Shown here piece after piece: positions 54,177 through 63,135 of a stretch of 64,000 nt of DNA (position 1 is its first letter; each line of letters begins with the position of its first letter). Below the pieces are notes generated by a model. That model made no database searches. It was not told the DNA's origin and worked only from the letters and a program-made list of their open reading frames with translations. The DNA lies in contig NZ_CP003915.1 in the NCBI RefSeq assembly GCF_000521505.1, forward strand, positions 4,588,001 to 4,652,000, written 5' to 3'. The position numbers and the translations under genes are program-made. Source of the stretch: Advenella mimigardefordensis DPN7. GTDB taxonomy: Bacteria > Pseudomonadota > Gammaproteobacteria > Burkholderiales > Burkholderiaceae_B.

Positions 54177-54960
54177 AGACCAGGGTAAGGGTCAGCGCCC
54201 GGCGCGGTTCTCGCTGGACGGGCAGCTTGCGCTGGTGACCGGCTCCAGCCGGGGCATCGGTCTGGCCAGTGCACGTGCGCTGGCCGAGCAGGGAGCCCGG
54301 GTCATTATCAATGGCCGATCGGCGGATACGGTCGCGCAGGCGGCAAACCGTCTGCGCCAGGACGGGCTGGAAATCATAGAGGCGCCATTTGACGCAGCGG
54401 ATGTCCAGCAATCGATCGCGACGGTTGACCGCCTGATTCAGGAACATGGCCCCGTCCGGATTTTCATGGCCAACGCCGCCATGCAGCATCGTGAAAGCCT
54501 GCTGACTTTTCCCCAGGAAAAGTTCGAAGAAGTACTGTGGCTCAATCTCACGGCGCAGTGGGCACTGGGTCGCCATCTGGCCAGCCATATGGTGCAGCAA
54601 AAATACGGACGCATCATCGTGACCGGCTCGGTCACGGGCCTGCAGGGACGCAAGGATATTTCCGCCTACACCATTGCCAAGGCCGGCCTGCATGCACTGG
54701 CCCGCCAATGGGCGGTGGAACTGAGCCCGCATCACATTACCGTGAATGCAGTTGCTCCTGGTTATATTGCCACTGAGTTCAATGAGGCACTGCAAAAAGA
54801 CGAACACTTCAACCAGTGGCTGTTTGATCGCGTGCCCCAGCAAAAGTGGGGCAGCCCGGACGATATCGCCAGCGCGGTATGCTATCTGGCGTCGCGGGAA
54901 GCGTCGTTTGTCACCGGTCAGACGCTGGCCGTAGACGGCGGCTTTACCATCGCGCTGTAG
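54163..54960 (+). CDS. SDR family oxidoreductase
   Basis: 265 residues. The ATG at 54163 lies within the BKACE coding end (14-base overlap), with GAAGGG upstream. NAD motif VTGSSRGIGLASARALAEQG, NAAMQHR and catalytic Ser/Tyr-x3-Lys (VTGSVTGLQGRKDISAYTIAKAGLHALA). Similar to gluconate 5-dehydrogenase/3-oxoacyl reductase types. Translationally coupled to BKACE, so it acts in the same pathway. Confidence 0.88.
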   Translation: MSASKDQGKGQRPARFSLDGQLALVTGSSRGIGLASARALAEQGARVIINGRSADTVAQAANRLRQDGLEIIEAPFDAADVQQSIATVDRLIQEHGPVRIFMANAAMQHRESLLTFPQEKFEEVLWLNLTAQWALGRHLASHMVQQKYGRIIVTGSVTGLQGRKDISAYTIAKAGLHALARQWAVELSPHHITVNAVAPGYIATEFNEALQKDEHFNQWLFDRVPQQKWGSPDDIASAVCYLASREASFVTGQTLAVDGGFTIAL

Positions 54961-55018
54961 ATGGCCGGGCGGCACCCGACCACATCAGACCAATATCTGA
55001 CCGACCTGCACGTGGTGC

Positions 55019-55453
55019 TCAGCGGACAATATCTCCCCTGAGCGCCACGCCCGTCACAAATGCGCCGGCATGACACTCGTAATTGACCGTACTCGCATTC
55101 ACGTTCTTCTTGTAATAGCTCACGATATTACTCACCCCGGTGCCGCCAAGTTCTTTGGCCCGCTGCTGTAACTGTTTATAGGCAGACAGAAAGGCCCAGA
55201 CGCACGCCTTTTCATCACTCCCCTTGCCGACCCGGCTGGTTTTCTTGTTGGTCACCGCATCGGCCAGAATGACCTGACCTGGCCCCCTGCGTCCGAACGT
55301 CATTTTAATGGATGGGTCCACGATGCCTGCCGCTTCCGGGGCGGTCAGCGCCTGCGTGATGGGCAAATCGTAGCGCGTATCACGGGCATGCGCCTGTGTA
55401 CTTGCCACTGCCAGCACGGCGGTGAAACATACGATTGAAATTTTACCGGGCAT
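55019..55453 (-). CDS. Conserved secreted protein (family often labelled excinuclease ATPase subunit)
   Basis: 144 residues. The ATG at 55453 follows AGGAG and opens a Sec signal peptide (MPGKISIVCFTAVLAVASTQAHA). The mature part has DLPITQAL, TNKKTSRVGKGSDEKACVWAFLSAYKQLQQRAKELGGTGVSNIVSYYKK and a C-terminal YECHAGAFVTGVALRG. Two mature Cys could form a disulfide. Homologues often carry the label 'excinuclease ATPase subunit', but nothing in it supports DNA repair. Function unknown. Confidence 0.8.
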   Translation of the reverse strand: MPGKISIVCFTAVLAVASTQAHARDTRYDLPITQALTAPEAAGIVDPSIKMTFGRRGPGQVILADAVTNKKTSRVGKGSDEKACVWAFLSAYKQLQQRAKELGGTGVSNIVSYYKKNVNASTVNYECHAGAFVTGVALRGDIVR

Positions 55454-55708
55454 TGCATTTCTCCTGAGCAAAATGTTAGAAACCACTACACTGCCGTGTG
55501 GCAGAATGTGACAACAATCAGCCAACCTGAAACGACCTGAATCCAACTGCGACATATGTCACCTGTACAACGGCCGCAAGGACCCGAATGTGTACTATAT
55601 TTCTGAATCTCCCTGCGAAGCGGCGTTGCTGTCATTTGGCCCTGGAGCCAGGCACCACGCATCGCCATTGGCTGCGGATTTTCGTTTTGGAACAGGATAT
55701 GTTTCATC

Positions 55709-55735
55709 TTGTCACACAAAGAAACATATTATAAT
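55709..55735 (+). promoter_or_regulatory. Predicted promoter of the aryl polyene operon
   Basis: TTGTCA (55709-55714) and TATAAT (55730-55735) are separated by 15 bp, short but with a perfect -10, in an AT-rich stretch 40 bp before the first gene. The rest of the 323-bp spacer 55454-55776 shows no gene. Confidence 0.5.
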
Positions 55736-55776
55736 AATTTTTCTTTCAGTCAACACTCTGAAATTAATGACTTCAC

Positions 55777-56529
55777 ATGCTCGCCTTTGAATTGACCATC
55801 TCCGAACAGCACGCTCTGGCTCCCGGCTTATCGACCGCGGCGCAGTGGGCTCAGTGGCTGCGGGCAGATGGTCCTCGGGAAAAAGAGCACAACCGGGCAC
55901 AGAACCCGCAAGAGGCGCCGACGCTCAGTTTTCTGCCGGCCATGCAGCGTCGAAGGCTAAGCCCGCTATCCCGATTGATTTTTGCCACGGCCTGGCCCAT
56001 TCTGGAAAATCATCCGCAATGCCCTGTGGTGTTTTCATCGCGCAACGGCGAAATCAACCGCAGCTTTCAGCTACTGATTGAACTGGCCAAAGGTAACGGC
56101 GTGTCCCCCACCTCTTTTGGCCTGTCGGTACATAACGCCATTGCCGGCCAACTGGCCATCCATCACGGCAATTACGCCGAACAGTCGGCCATTTCCGCTG
56201 ACAGCAATGGGCTGGAAAACGCCCTGCTGGACGCCTGGCTTATGCTGCAGGATGGGGCCGGGCAGGTACTGGTGCTGTATGCCAACGATCCGCTGGACGG
56301 CCAGTATCAGGTTCGTATTGAACGAGAGCCGTTTGCACTGGCCTGTGCACTGCTTGTACAAAAGGGCTCAGCGTGGAGGCTGTGCCAGGACGCCCGCCCC
56401 CCCGCGAATGTGCCGCTGAATGAAGACGGCTGCGCCGGGGTGTGTGCCAGACTGCTCAGCGGTGAATCGCAGTGGGCGACCCACACCGGCCGACCGCCGG
56501 CCTGCTGGACATGGACACGCCAGACATGA
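55777..56529 (+). CDS. Beta-ketoacyl synthase-like chain-length factor (aryl polyene locus)
   Basis: 250 residues, a short N-terminal ketosynthase-like domain (LSFLPAMQRRRLSPLSRLIFATAW; CPVVFSSRNGEINRSFQLLIELAKGNGVSPTSFGLSVHNAIAGQLAIHHGN). The position of the usual catalytic Cys in ketosynthases is not recognisable, so it is likely a non-catalytic partner. First gene of the plus-strand operon; family members of this size are hallmarks of aryl polyene and flexirubin clusters. No strong ribosome site is visible before the ATG. Confidence 0.82.
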   Translation: MLAFELTISEQHALAPGLSTAAQWAQWLRADGPREKEHNRAQNPQEAPTLSFLPAMQRRRLSPLSRLIFATAWPILENHPQCPVVFSSRNGEINRSFQLLIELAKGNGVSPTSFGLSVHNAIAGQLAIHHGNYAEQSAISADSNGLENALLDAWLMLQDGAGQVLVLYANDPLDGQYQVRIEREPFALACALLVQKGSAWRLCQDARPPANVPLNEDGCAGVCARLLSGESQWATHTGRPPACWTWTRQT

Positions 56530-57302
56530 GCCGAATCAGCGCATTCCTATGGCATAAATGGCGCTGGCTGGCCATTGCCAGCGGCTATGTCGTCTTTGGT
56601 CTGTTTGGCATTATCCTCAAAGTCGTGCTGCTGCCCTTCACCAGCGGCCTGCTGGATCAAACCCGAATAACAAATCAAAAACGGGCGCGCAGCATTATTC
56701 AATTTTTGTGGCGCCAGTTCCTGCGTTACGTCCGGCTCATTGGCGGGTTCAATTACCGCTTCCCCGAACAAAGCCGGCTGGGCCGCCCCGGACAGGTGAT
56801 TATCGCCAACCACCCGTCATTGCTGGATGTGGTCTTCATGCTGGCACACGCCCGGCAGTCCAATTGCATTGTCAAGCAAGGCCTGCTGGACAACCCCTTC
56901 CTCAATAGCGCCATCCGTGCCTGTGGTTTCATCCCCAATAATGGTTCTCCCGAGGTCATCGACTATGCCGTCGCTGCCTTGCAGGGCGGGCAGTCGGTCC
57001 TTATTTTTCCCGAGGGGACGCGCACCGGCGATGACAATGTGATCCGCTTTCACCGCGGCGCGTGTGCCATCGCCCTGCGCGGCGCAACGGTAATCACCCC
57101 TGTTATAATTCGGATGCATCCTCGTTGCTTTAAACGTAACCAGCCGTGGTATCAGGTCCCGTATGAAAAAGTTAATTATGAATTCATCATCGGCGATGAC
57201 ATTGATCCGGCTCAGTGGAAAGCGGGAAAACATATGCCTGCGGCAACCCGGCAACTGAATGCCCATCTACAGACTTATTTTGAACGAGAACTACAGAAAT
57301 GA
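56526..57302 (+). CDS. PlsC-type 1-acyl-glycerol-3-phosphate acyltransferase-like protein
   Basis: 258 residues; ATG at 56526 overlaps the preceding stop by four bases (an ATG five codons upstream is possible). One N-terminal hydrophobic helix, then HX4D motif NHPSLLDVVFML and the FPEGTRTG block of PlsC enzymes. Probably transfers the polyene acyl chain to a lipid or sugar acceptor at the inner membrane. Overlaps the ACP gene by four bases. Confidence 0.87.
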   Translation: MSRISAFLWHKWRWLAIASGYVVFGLFGIILKVVLLPFTSGLLDQTRITNQKRARSIIQFLWRQFLRYVRLIGGFNYRFPEQSRLGRPGQVIIANHPSLLDVVFMLAHARQSNCIVKQGLLDNPFLNSAIRACGFIPNNGSPEVIDYAVAALQGGQSVLIFPEGTRTGDDNVIRFHRGACAIALRGATVITPVIIRMHPRCFKRNQPWYQVPYEKVNYEFIIGDDIDPAQWKAGKHMPAATRQLNAHLQTYFERELQK

Positions 57303-57571
57303 CCACAGCGCTCAATCTGGAAATCAAACAATTAATTATCTCCAGCCTCGGACTCGAAGACATTACACCAGAAGAGATCGAAGACAGCGCCCCGCTATTT
57401 GGTGAGGGGCTCGGCCTTGATTCGGTTGACGCTCTGGAGCTGGGTCTGGCCCTGCAAAAGCACTTTGGCATCCAGTTCAATACCAAAACACAGAATTTGC
57501 GAGAACATTTCACGGACATCAATACACTTGCTGCGTTTGTTAATGATTTGAAAAATAATCCACATACCTGA
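57299..57571 (+). CDS. Acyl carrier protein 1
   Basis: 90 residues; the phosphopantetheine Ser42 lies in GLGLDSVDALELGL. Acidic helices typical of ACP. Carries polyene intermediates. Coupled to the acyltransferase gene by an ATGA overlap. Confidence 0.93.
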   Translation: MTTALNLEIKQLIISSLGLEDITPEEIEDSAPLFGEGLGLDSVDALELGLALQKHFGIQFNTKTQNLREHFTDINTLAAFVNDLKNNPHT

Positions 57572-57580
57572 GGTGCTACC

Positions 57581-57832
57581 ATGAACCCATCAGACCACAT
57601 CTATCAGACGCTCAAGACCGCACTGGTGGAACTGTTTGACATTGAACCCGAGCGTATCCGGCCTGATGCCGATCTGTACACTGATCTGAACATCGACAGC
57701 ATCGACGCTATCGATCTGATTGATCATATCAAGCGTGTCACCGGCCACAAGCTGCTGGCAGAAGATTTCCGTAATGTACGCAAGGTGCAGGATGTCGTTG
57801 ATGCCGTAAGCCGCAAGCTGACCACGGCATAA
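57581..57832 (+). CDS. Acyl carrier protein 2
   Basis: 83 residues; phosphopantetheine Ser40 in DLNIDSIDAIDLIDHI. A second carrier ten bases after the first, as is normal in aryl polyene clusters where two ACPs are used. The good AGGTG ribosome site supports the start. Confidence 0.93.
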   Translation: MNPSDHIYQTLKTALVELFDIEPERIRPDADLYTDLNIDSIDAIDLIDHIKRVTGHKLLAEDFRNVRKVQDVVDAVSRKLTTA

Positions 57833-57845
57833 AGGAAGCGGGCCG

Positions 57846-58418
57846 GTGTCGAGTCGATTGCCGCGCAGTGCCTTGCGCCTGTTCAATCTGCTGGTATTGC
57901 TAAGCCTGGCTGCCTATCCGTTTCTGGTCTATTACGGCAGGGAGCGCATCGGTGTCCTGTGGATGACCGTCGGTCTGCTGCTGCTCTGGGGCGTTAAAAG
58001 CCTGCTCAGCCGGCAACGCTGGCAACAAATCGTCGCCCTGTCACTGCTGGTATGCGTCGCCCTGTTCCGGTTTGCAGACATGCCCGGCTTCCTTTACTTT
58101 TATCCGGTCGTCATCAATCTGGTGCTGCTGGCGGTCTTTGCCGGCAGTCTGTTTACCCGCATGACGGTCGTCGAACGCATCGCTCGCAGCCAGGAACCGG
58201 ATCTGCCCGCGTCGGCCGTGTCATACACCCGGCAAGTGACAAAAATCTGGAGCGTCTTTTTCGTTCTGAACGGCAGCACGATCTATCTGCTGTGGCAAGC
58301 TGGTTTCCTGCATGCGTGGTCACTATATACGGGCTTTATCTCCTATGTACTGATGGGGCTGCTGTTTGCCGGGGAATGGATTTACCGTCGTCATTACAAA
58401 CGGAAGCATTCAGCATGA
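57846..58418 (+). CDS. COG4648-like membrane protein of the aryl polyene locus
   Basis: 190 residues with about five hydrophobic helices (LFNLLVLLSLAAYPFLVYYG, VLWMTVGLLLLWGVKSLL, FLYFYPVVINLVLLAVFAGSLF, WSVFFVLNGSTIYLLWQ, LYTGFISYVLMGLLFAGEW). GTG start at 57846 after AAGGAA. Family members occupy this place between the ACPs and the AMP-ligase in aryl polyene clusters; the role is unknown, perhaps membrane assembly. Confidence 0.8.
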   Translation: MSSRLPRSALRLFNLLVLLSLAAYPFLVYYGRERIGVLWMTVGLLLLWGVKSLLSRQRWQQIVALSLLVCVALFRFADMPGFLYFYPVVINLVLLAVFAGSLFTRMTVVERIARSQEPDLPASAVSYTRQVTKIWSVFFVLNGSTIYLLWQAGFLHAWSLYTGFISYVLMGLLFAGEWIYRRHYKRKHSA

Positions 58419-60307
58419 GTGACGCCACTAGCGGTATTCTGTTACCGTTTCCCCATACCGATACACTGGTTGCCACACGTCCGGCCATGCGCCGTGCGCA
58501 GTTCGAGGCCATTATCAATCAACTGCACCAGCATTTACGGGATCGCGCCTGCACGCGTGCCGCCCTGTGGTTTGACGATACCGCCCTGTTCAGTTGTGCC
58601 CTGCTGGGCTGCTGGGCTGCTGGCGTTCAGGTCTTGCTGGCACCGGATGTGCTGGGCGATACCCGCTCCTGGGTACAGGCTGATGCAGACTTGTGGATCA
58701 CCGATAATGCGCTGCCCGACCCGGCCATACCGGTCTTGCGGCTCGATACCCTGGCCCGGTCGCTCTCTTGCCCGCAACAACGCGACATGCAGGCCAGCAC
58801 CGAGACGTCAGGTCTGTTCCAGACGCGACCCGAGGGCCTGTTTCTGCCGCTGCCTGCCGATGCCGTTGCCTTTTTGCGTACCTCCGGCTCCAGCGGCGCC
58901 CCGCGCATTATCCGTAAATACTTCAGGCAGCTGCACGCCGAAGCCCTTACCCTGATTCGTACCTGGTCGCTGCATGCATTGCCGGCAACGCTGATTGCCA
59001 GCGTCAGCCACCAGCATATGTACGGTCTGACCTTTCGCGTGATGGTACCCTTGCACGCCGGTCTGGTACTGGACCGAATGCCGTCGCGTTACCCGGAAAG
59101 CCTGGCCGAACAGACGCAGATGTACGAGCAGTGTATCTGGATTACCAGTCCCGCCCTGCTGCAGCGCCTGCCTGACAGCCTGCCCTGGTCCACGTTGCAG
59201 CCACGACTGGCTCGCGTGGTATCGGCCGGCGGCGTACTGGCAGAAGCCACCCGCGAACACCTGCTGCAACGCCAATGGCCCCTGCATGAAATTTACGGCA
59301 GCACGGAAACCGGTGTCATTGCCACGCGCCATGAGCAGGCAACCTGGATAGCGCTACCCGGCGTCAGTCTGGAAACGGACAGCGAACACCGGCTGGCGGT
59401 GTGTTCCCCCTGGACCGACGGCACCGAACAAACGGCAGATGTTATCAGTCACCAAGACGCCAACAGCTTCATACTGCTGGGCCGCGCTGATCGCATCCTG
59501 AAACTGGAAGACAAGCGCATTTCCCTGAGCCGGGTGGAGCAGGCCGCCCTGTCCCATCCCTATGTCAACGACATTCATTGTGCGCCCAGCCCGCTGGGGG
59601 GCCGCCTGTGCGCGATGGTTGAACTGTCGGCCGAGGGCATCGCCGCCTTCAGACAACACGGGCGACGCCACGTGGTCCGGGCAATTTCGGCCCTGCTGCG
59701 CGAGGCGGTAGACCCGCTGGCCGTCCCCCGTCACTGGCGGTTTCCGTTAACGTTGCCCCGCAATGCGCAATCGAAAATCACCCGGCAGCACGTGCAGGAC
59801 TGCTTCACCCAGACGGTACGCGCGCCGCAGTGGGAACAAGGCGCAAGCGATACAGCGGCAAACCCGTCAACGCGGCCTTCCGCAGCACCATCGGAGACCC
59901 CAGCTACACCCCACACCTCATCAGAGCCCCCTTCGGCGTCCTCTACACAGACGCCGCCAGCGGACTCGTCGGCCCCCCCCTTGCAAACGGCTTCCGGCAC
60001 CGAATGCTGCCTGAGCGCCCGCGTTCCCATGGATCTGGTCTATTTCCAGGGCCATTTTCCTTCGTTTCCGCTGGTTCCCGGTGTGGTGCAGCTGGGCTGG
60101 GCGCTGGAGCAGGCCCGGGCGCGCAAGCTCTGCAGCGGCACCACTGAACGCATTGAAAATCTGAAATTCCAGCATTTTCTGCGCCCCGCCGATCCTTGCA
60201 CAATGACGTTAAAATGGGACGATAGCAAACGCAAGCTGTATTTCACCGTAAGGACCGGCACGACCATGACCGCATCCGGGCGTATTGCCTTTGTCGACTC
60301 AGCCTGA
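58415..60307 (+). CDS. Fusion of AMP-dependent acyl synthetase and hot-dog dehydratase
   Basis: 630 residues with ATG at 58415 overlapping the previous stop by four bases. Residues 1-470 are an adenylating ligase (FLRTSGSSGAPRIIRK phosphate loop; SVSHQHMYGLTFRV; HEIYGSTETGVIATRH). A Ser/Thr/Pro/Ala-rich linker (about 473-527) leads to a FabA/FabZ-like hot-dog dehydratase (VYFQGHFPSFPLVPGVVQLGWALEQAR, His in GHFP). The ligase would activate the aryl starter; the dehydratase would form the polyene double bonds. The two functions are more usually separate proteins. Confidence 0.88.
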   Translation: MSDATSGILLPFPHTDTLVATRPAMRRAQFEAIINQLHQHLRDRACTRAALWFDDTALFSCALLGCWAAGVQVLLAPDVLGDTRSWVQADADLWITDNALPDPAIPVLRLDTLARSLSCPQQRDMQASTETSGLFQTRPEGLFLPLPADAVAFLRTSGSSGAPRIIRKYFRQLHAEALTLIRTWSLHALPATLIASVSHQHMYGLTFRVMVPLHAGLVLDRMPSRYPESLAEQTQMYEQCIWITSPALLQRLPDSLPWSTLQPRLARVVSAGGVLAEATREHLLQRQWPLHEIYGSTETGVIATRHEQATWIALPGVSLETDSEHRLAVCSPWTDGTEQTADVISHQDANSFILLGRADRILKLEDKRISLSRVEQAALSHPYVNDIHCAPSPLGGRLCAMVELSAEGIAAFRQHGRRHVVRAISALLREAVDPLAVPRHWRFPLTLPRNAQSKITRQHVQDCFTQTVRAPQWEQGASDTAANPSTRPSAAPSETPATPHTSSEPPSASSTQTPPADSSAPPLQTASGTECCLSARVPMDLVYFQGHFPSFPLVPGVVQLGWALEQARARKLCSGTTERIENLKFQHFLRPADPCTMTLKWDDSKRKLYFTVRTGTTMTASGRIAFVDSA

Positions 60308-60390
60308 ACCGGACTCTTTTTTGGAACCTCTGCCATGCCAACGCGACCCTCAACCCATAACGCCAATCGCAACGTACGACGTTAAGTACT

Positions 60391-61134
60391 ATGAATCGCA
60401 CCATTGCCCTGATACCCTTCTACAACCACCCGGACACCATTGAATCGGTAGTCGGGCAGTTGCGTCGTCACGGGCTGCCGGTGCTTATTGTCGATGACGG
60501 CTCCGATGCCCCCTCGCGCGTCGTGCTGGACAGGCTCAAAAGCTGGCCACAAGTGCATGTGCATCACCAGCCCGTCAATGGCGGCAAGGGCAGCGCCGTC
60601 AAGACCGGCTTCACACTGACCCACGCAATGGGTTACACACATGCATTGCAGGTGGACGCCGACGGCCAGCATCATCTGGACGACATTCCCGCCTTTCTGG
60701 CCCTTTCCGAACAGCATCCCGAGGCCGCCATCTGCGGGCGACCGGTATACGGCGATGACATTCCGACCGCAAGGCTGCACGGGCGCAAGGTAAGCCTGTT
60801 CTGGGTCCATTTGCAGACCCTGTCTCGCTCCATTCCCGACGCCCTCTGTGGCTTTCGCCTCTACCCGCTGGCAGCGGTCCGGTTTGTTGACAACACGCCG
60901 TATCTGGGCAACTGGATGGATTTTGATCCGGAAATCCTGATGCACCTTTACTGGCGCCAGACACCTTTACGCTGGATCCCGACCCGCGTCTCCTACGCGG
61001 CCGACGGCATCTCGCACTATCGTATGGTGCGCGACAACCTGCTTATTACCCGCATGCATACACGCAGTTGCCTGCATATGCTGCCTTTTCTGCCCTCGCT
61101 GTTGCGGCGCGCTTTCACCAAAGGTGACGCATGA
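60391..61134 (+). CDS. Glycosyltransferase family 2
   Basis: 247 residues of the GT-A fold: MNRTIALIPFYNHPDTIESVV, LIVDDGSDAPSRVV, LQVDADGQHHLDDIPAFL with the DxD metal site and a NWMDFDPEILMHL acceptor region. It resembles dolichyl-phosphate mannose synthase-like enzymes. In aryl polyene loci such a domain is often fused to the acyltransferase that here is the next gene. Overlaps that gene by four bases. Confidence 0.88.
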   Translation: MNRTIALIPFYNHPDTIESVVGQLRRHGLPVLIVDDGSDAPSRVVLDRLKSWPQVHVHHQPVNGGKGSAVKTGFTLTHAMGYTHALQVDADGQHHLDDIPAFLALSEQHPEAAICGRPVYGDDIPTARLHGRKVSLFWVHLQTLSRSIPDALCGFRLYPLAAVRFVDNTPYLGNWMDFDPEILMHLYWRQTPLRWIPTRVSYAADGISHYRMVRDNLLITRMHTRSCLHMLPFLPSLLRRAFTKGDA

Positions 61135-62057
61135 GTGAACATTGGGCCACCAAACAGGAACGTGGCAATCTTTTTGTGCTCAGGCTGCTTGCCCGGCTGA
61201 TCCGATACTGCCCCATGTGGCTGCTGGCCATTCTGTCCCGTTTGGTCGTACTGTACTTTTTCGTGACCTCGCCCGCCGAGCGGCGCAATATTGCCCGGTA
61301 TCAGCAACATTTACAGTCATGGTCGGGCAAGTCCGATCTGCTGCCTGCCTTTGCGCCGGTTTACCGGCAGTTTGTTGCTTTCGGGCAGGCGCTGGTTGAT
61401 CGTTTTGCGGTCTGGCAGGGCCGGTTGCGCTACGAGCATATCGTTGTTGAAGACCCCGATGGCATTCACAAGCAAATGCTCTATGCACAGGGCCGCGGCC
61501 AGATACTGATCTGCTCGCATCTGGGCAATACCGAAATCAGTCGCGCCCTGGTGTCGCATCACAAGGGCCTCGTGCTCAATATCCTGATTCACAGCAAACA
61601 TGCCCGGAAGTACAACGCGGTGATGGCCGACCTGGGCGCCGACAACGATATCCGCCTGTTGCAGGTGACCGAACTGGACATCGATACCATGATGATGCTG
61701 CAACAACGGGTGGACAATGGGGAATGGATTGCCATTGCGGCGGACCGCGAACCTGTGCGTGGCGAAAAAGTGGTCCCGGTCTCATTCCTGGGCGAGACCG
61801 TTGCCTTCCCGCAGGGGCCCTGGCTCATGGCCGGGCTGCTCAAGGCCAGCGTCAATACGCTGTTCTGCATTCGCCAGCAGGGTCGCTACGCCCTGCATAT
61901 CAAACGCATGAGCGATCGTATTCAGTGGACGCGCCATGACCGCGATGAAGTAATCCGCTTGTGGGTGCAGCGCTACGCGCAACAACTGGAACAGGTATGC
62001 GTCAAAGCGCCGCTGCAATGGTTCAATTTCTATGATTTCTGGAAGCACAATGACTAA
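61131..62057 (+). CDS. LpxL/HtrB-like lysophospholipid acyltransferase
   Basis: 308 residues. N-terminal hydrophobic segment (LIRYCPMWLLAILSRLVVLYFF), then HX4E catalytic motif in ILICSHLGNTEISRAL and later conserved AADREPVRGEKVVPVSFLGETVAFPQGPWLMA. Transfers an acyl chain, probably the polyene, onto a glycolipid anchor. Encoded directly after a GT2 gene. Confidence 0.88.
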   Translation: MSEHWATKQERGNLFVLRLLARLIRYCPMWLLAILSRLVVLYFFVTSPAERRNIARYQQHLQSWSGKSDLLPAFAPVYRQFVAFGQALVDRFAVWQGRLRYEHIVVEDPDGIHKQMLYAQGRGQILICSHLGNTEISRALVSHHKGLVLNILIHSKHARKYNAVMADLGADNDIRLLQVTELDIDTMMMLQQRVDNGEWIAIAADREPVRGEKVVPVSFLGETVAFPQGPWLMAGLLKASVNTLFCIRQQGRYALHIKRMSDRIQWTRHDRDEVIRLWVQRYAQQLEQVCVKAPLQWFNFYDFWKHND

Positions 62058-62484
62058 GCACCCGGGCCTGAGCATTTGCGTGCCTATGACCGTTCCGTTT
62101 TTCGATGTGGATGCGCTGCACATCGTCTGGCACGGACATTACGTGAAATATCTGGAAATTGCCCGCTGCGCCCTGCTCGACAAACTGGGTTACAACTACG
62201 ATACCATGCGTGCTGCCGGCTATGCCTGGCCGGTGGTGACCATGCAACTGAAATATGTACGTCCCGCCGTCTTTGGTCAGAAGATATTGATCGATGCCCA
62301 CATTCGCGAATGGGAGTCGCGCCTGCGCATTGCGTATTTGATTACCGACGCAGACTCGGGGGAGCGCCTGACCCAGGCCGAAACCACTCAGGTGGCGGTA
62401 TTGCTGGAAACCCGCGAAATGCAATTCGAGACCCCGCAAGACTGGCAACACATCATTCGCCAGGTCATGCAGTCAGAAACCTGA
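62050..62484 (+). CDS. 4HBT-type acyl thioesterase
   Basis: 144 residues from ATG at 62050 (8-base overlap with the previous gene). Hot-dog fold start VPFFDVDALHIVWHGHYVKYLEIARCALLDKLG with the Asp/Glu site of YbgC/4-hydroxybenzoyl-CoA thioesterases. Likely releases or edits acyl intermediates of the polyene pathway. Confidence 0.9.
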   Translation: MTKHPGLSICVPMTVPFFDVDALHIVWHGHYVKYLEIARCALLDKLGYNYDTMRAAGYAWPVVTMQLKYVRPAVFGQKILIDAHIREWESRLRIAYLITDADSGERLTQAETTQVAVLLETREMQFETPQDWQHIIRQVMQSET

Positions 62485-62499
62485 ATATTAGTAGAGAGT

Positions 62500-63135
62500 A
62501 TGCCTTTTATGCCTGCCATCAAGTCCCTCTTCTTCCTGTCACGCCTGACTTTCCTGCTGGTTCTGACCCTGCTGTGCCATGCGGCACAGGCCTTTTCGCT
62601 GCAAGACCTGCAACAGCAACTGGCGGCCCATCAGACGGTACAGGGCGACGTGCAGCAAAAACGTTTCCTGCGCTCACTTGAACAACCGCTACTGAGCCAG
62701 GGCAGCTTTGTCATGGCAGCCGACAAGGGCCTGCTTTGGGAAACGCGCAGCCCGATAGCCAGCGTGATTCGCATCACACCGAAGGGCATGATGCACCAGG
62801 ACAGTGCAGGACAGTGGCAGCCACTGCAACAACAAGGGGCAGGCAGCCAAACCCAGATCCGGCTCTTCATGGATCTGCTGTCGGGCAACACCCGCAGCCT
62901 ATCGGGACAATTTACACAAACCCTGCAGGGCGACGCCCAGGACTGGACCCTGACGCTGGACCCGACGTCGTCGGTGTTAAAGCAGATTTTCCAGCGCATT
63001 ACGATCCGCGGCGCACGCTCGATCGAACAGGTGACGCTGGCTGAGACCCAGGGCGACAGGACGGAGATCCTGTTTTCCAATGTGCGCATCAATCAACCCC
63101 TGCCTGCTGACGCCCAACATGCGCTGGAACCCTGA
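62500..63135 (+). CDS. LolA-like periplasmic lipoprotein carrier of the aryl polyene locus
   Basis: 211 residues (208 if the ATG at 62509 is used, which has the better spaced GAGAG). Sec signal peptide (SLFFLSRLTFLLVLTLLCHAAQA), then a LolA-type beta fold: LQQQLAAHQTVQGDVQQKRFLRSLEQPLLSQGSFVMAADKGLLWETRSP. Such proteins are thought to move the finished polyene lipid through the periplasm to the outer membrane. Overlaps the exporter gene by 17 bases. Confidence 0.88.
   Translation: MPFMPAIKSLFFLSRLTFLLVLTLLCHAAQAFSLQDLQQQLAAHQTVQGDVQQKRFLRSLEQPLLSQGSFVMAADKGLLWETRSPIASVIRITPKGMMHQDSAGQWQPLQQQGAGSQTQIRLFMDLLSGNTRSLSGQFTQTLQGDAQDWTLTLDPTSSVLKQIFQRITIRGARSIEQVTLAETQGDRTEILFSNVRINQPLPADAQHALEP

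Noticed and set aside
50848..54960. Carnitine degradation operon
   Set aside because: The dehydrogenase and BKACE are compatible, but there is no adjacent thioesterase or betaine-related gene and the SDRs are unexplained, so I keep the substrate open.
55454..55776. Additional small gene before the aryl polyene operon
   Set aside because: Short open frames here lack ribosome sites and family features; the region is better explained as promoter DNA.
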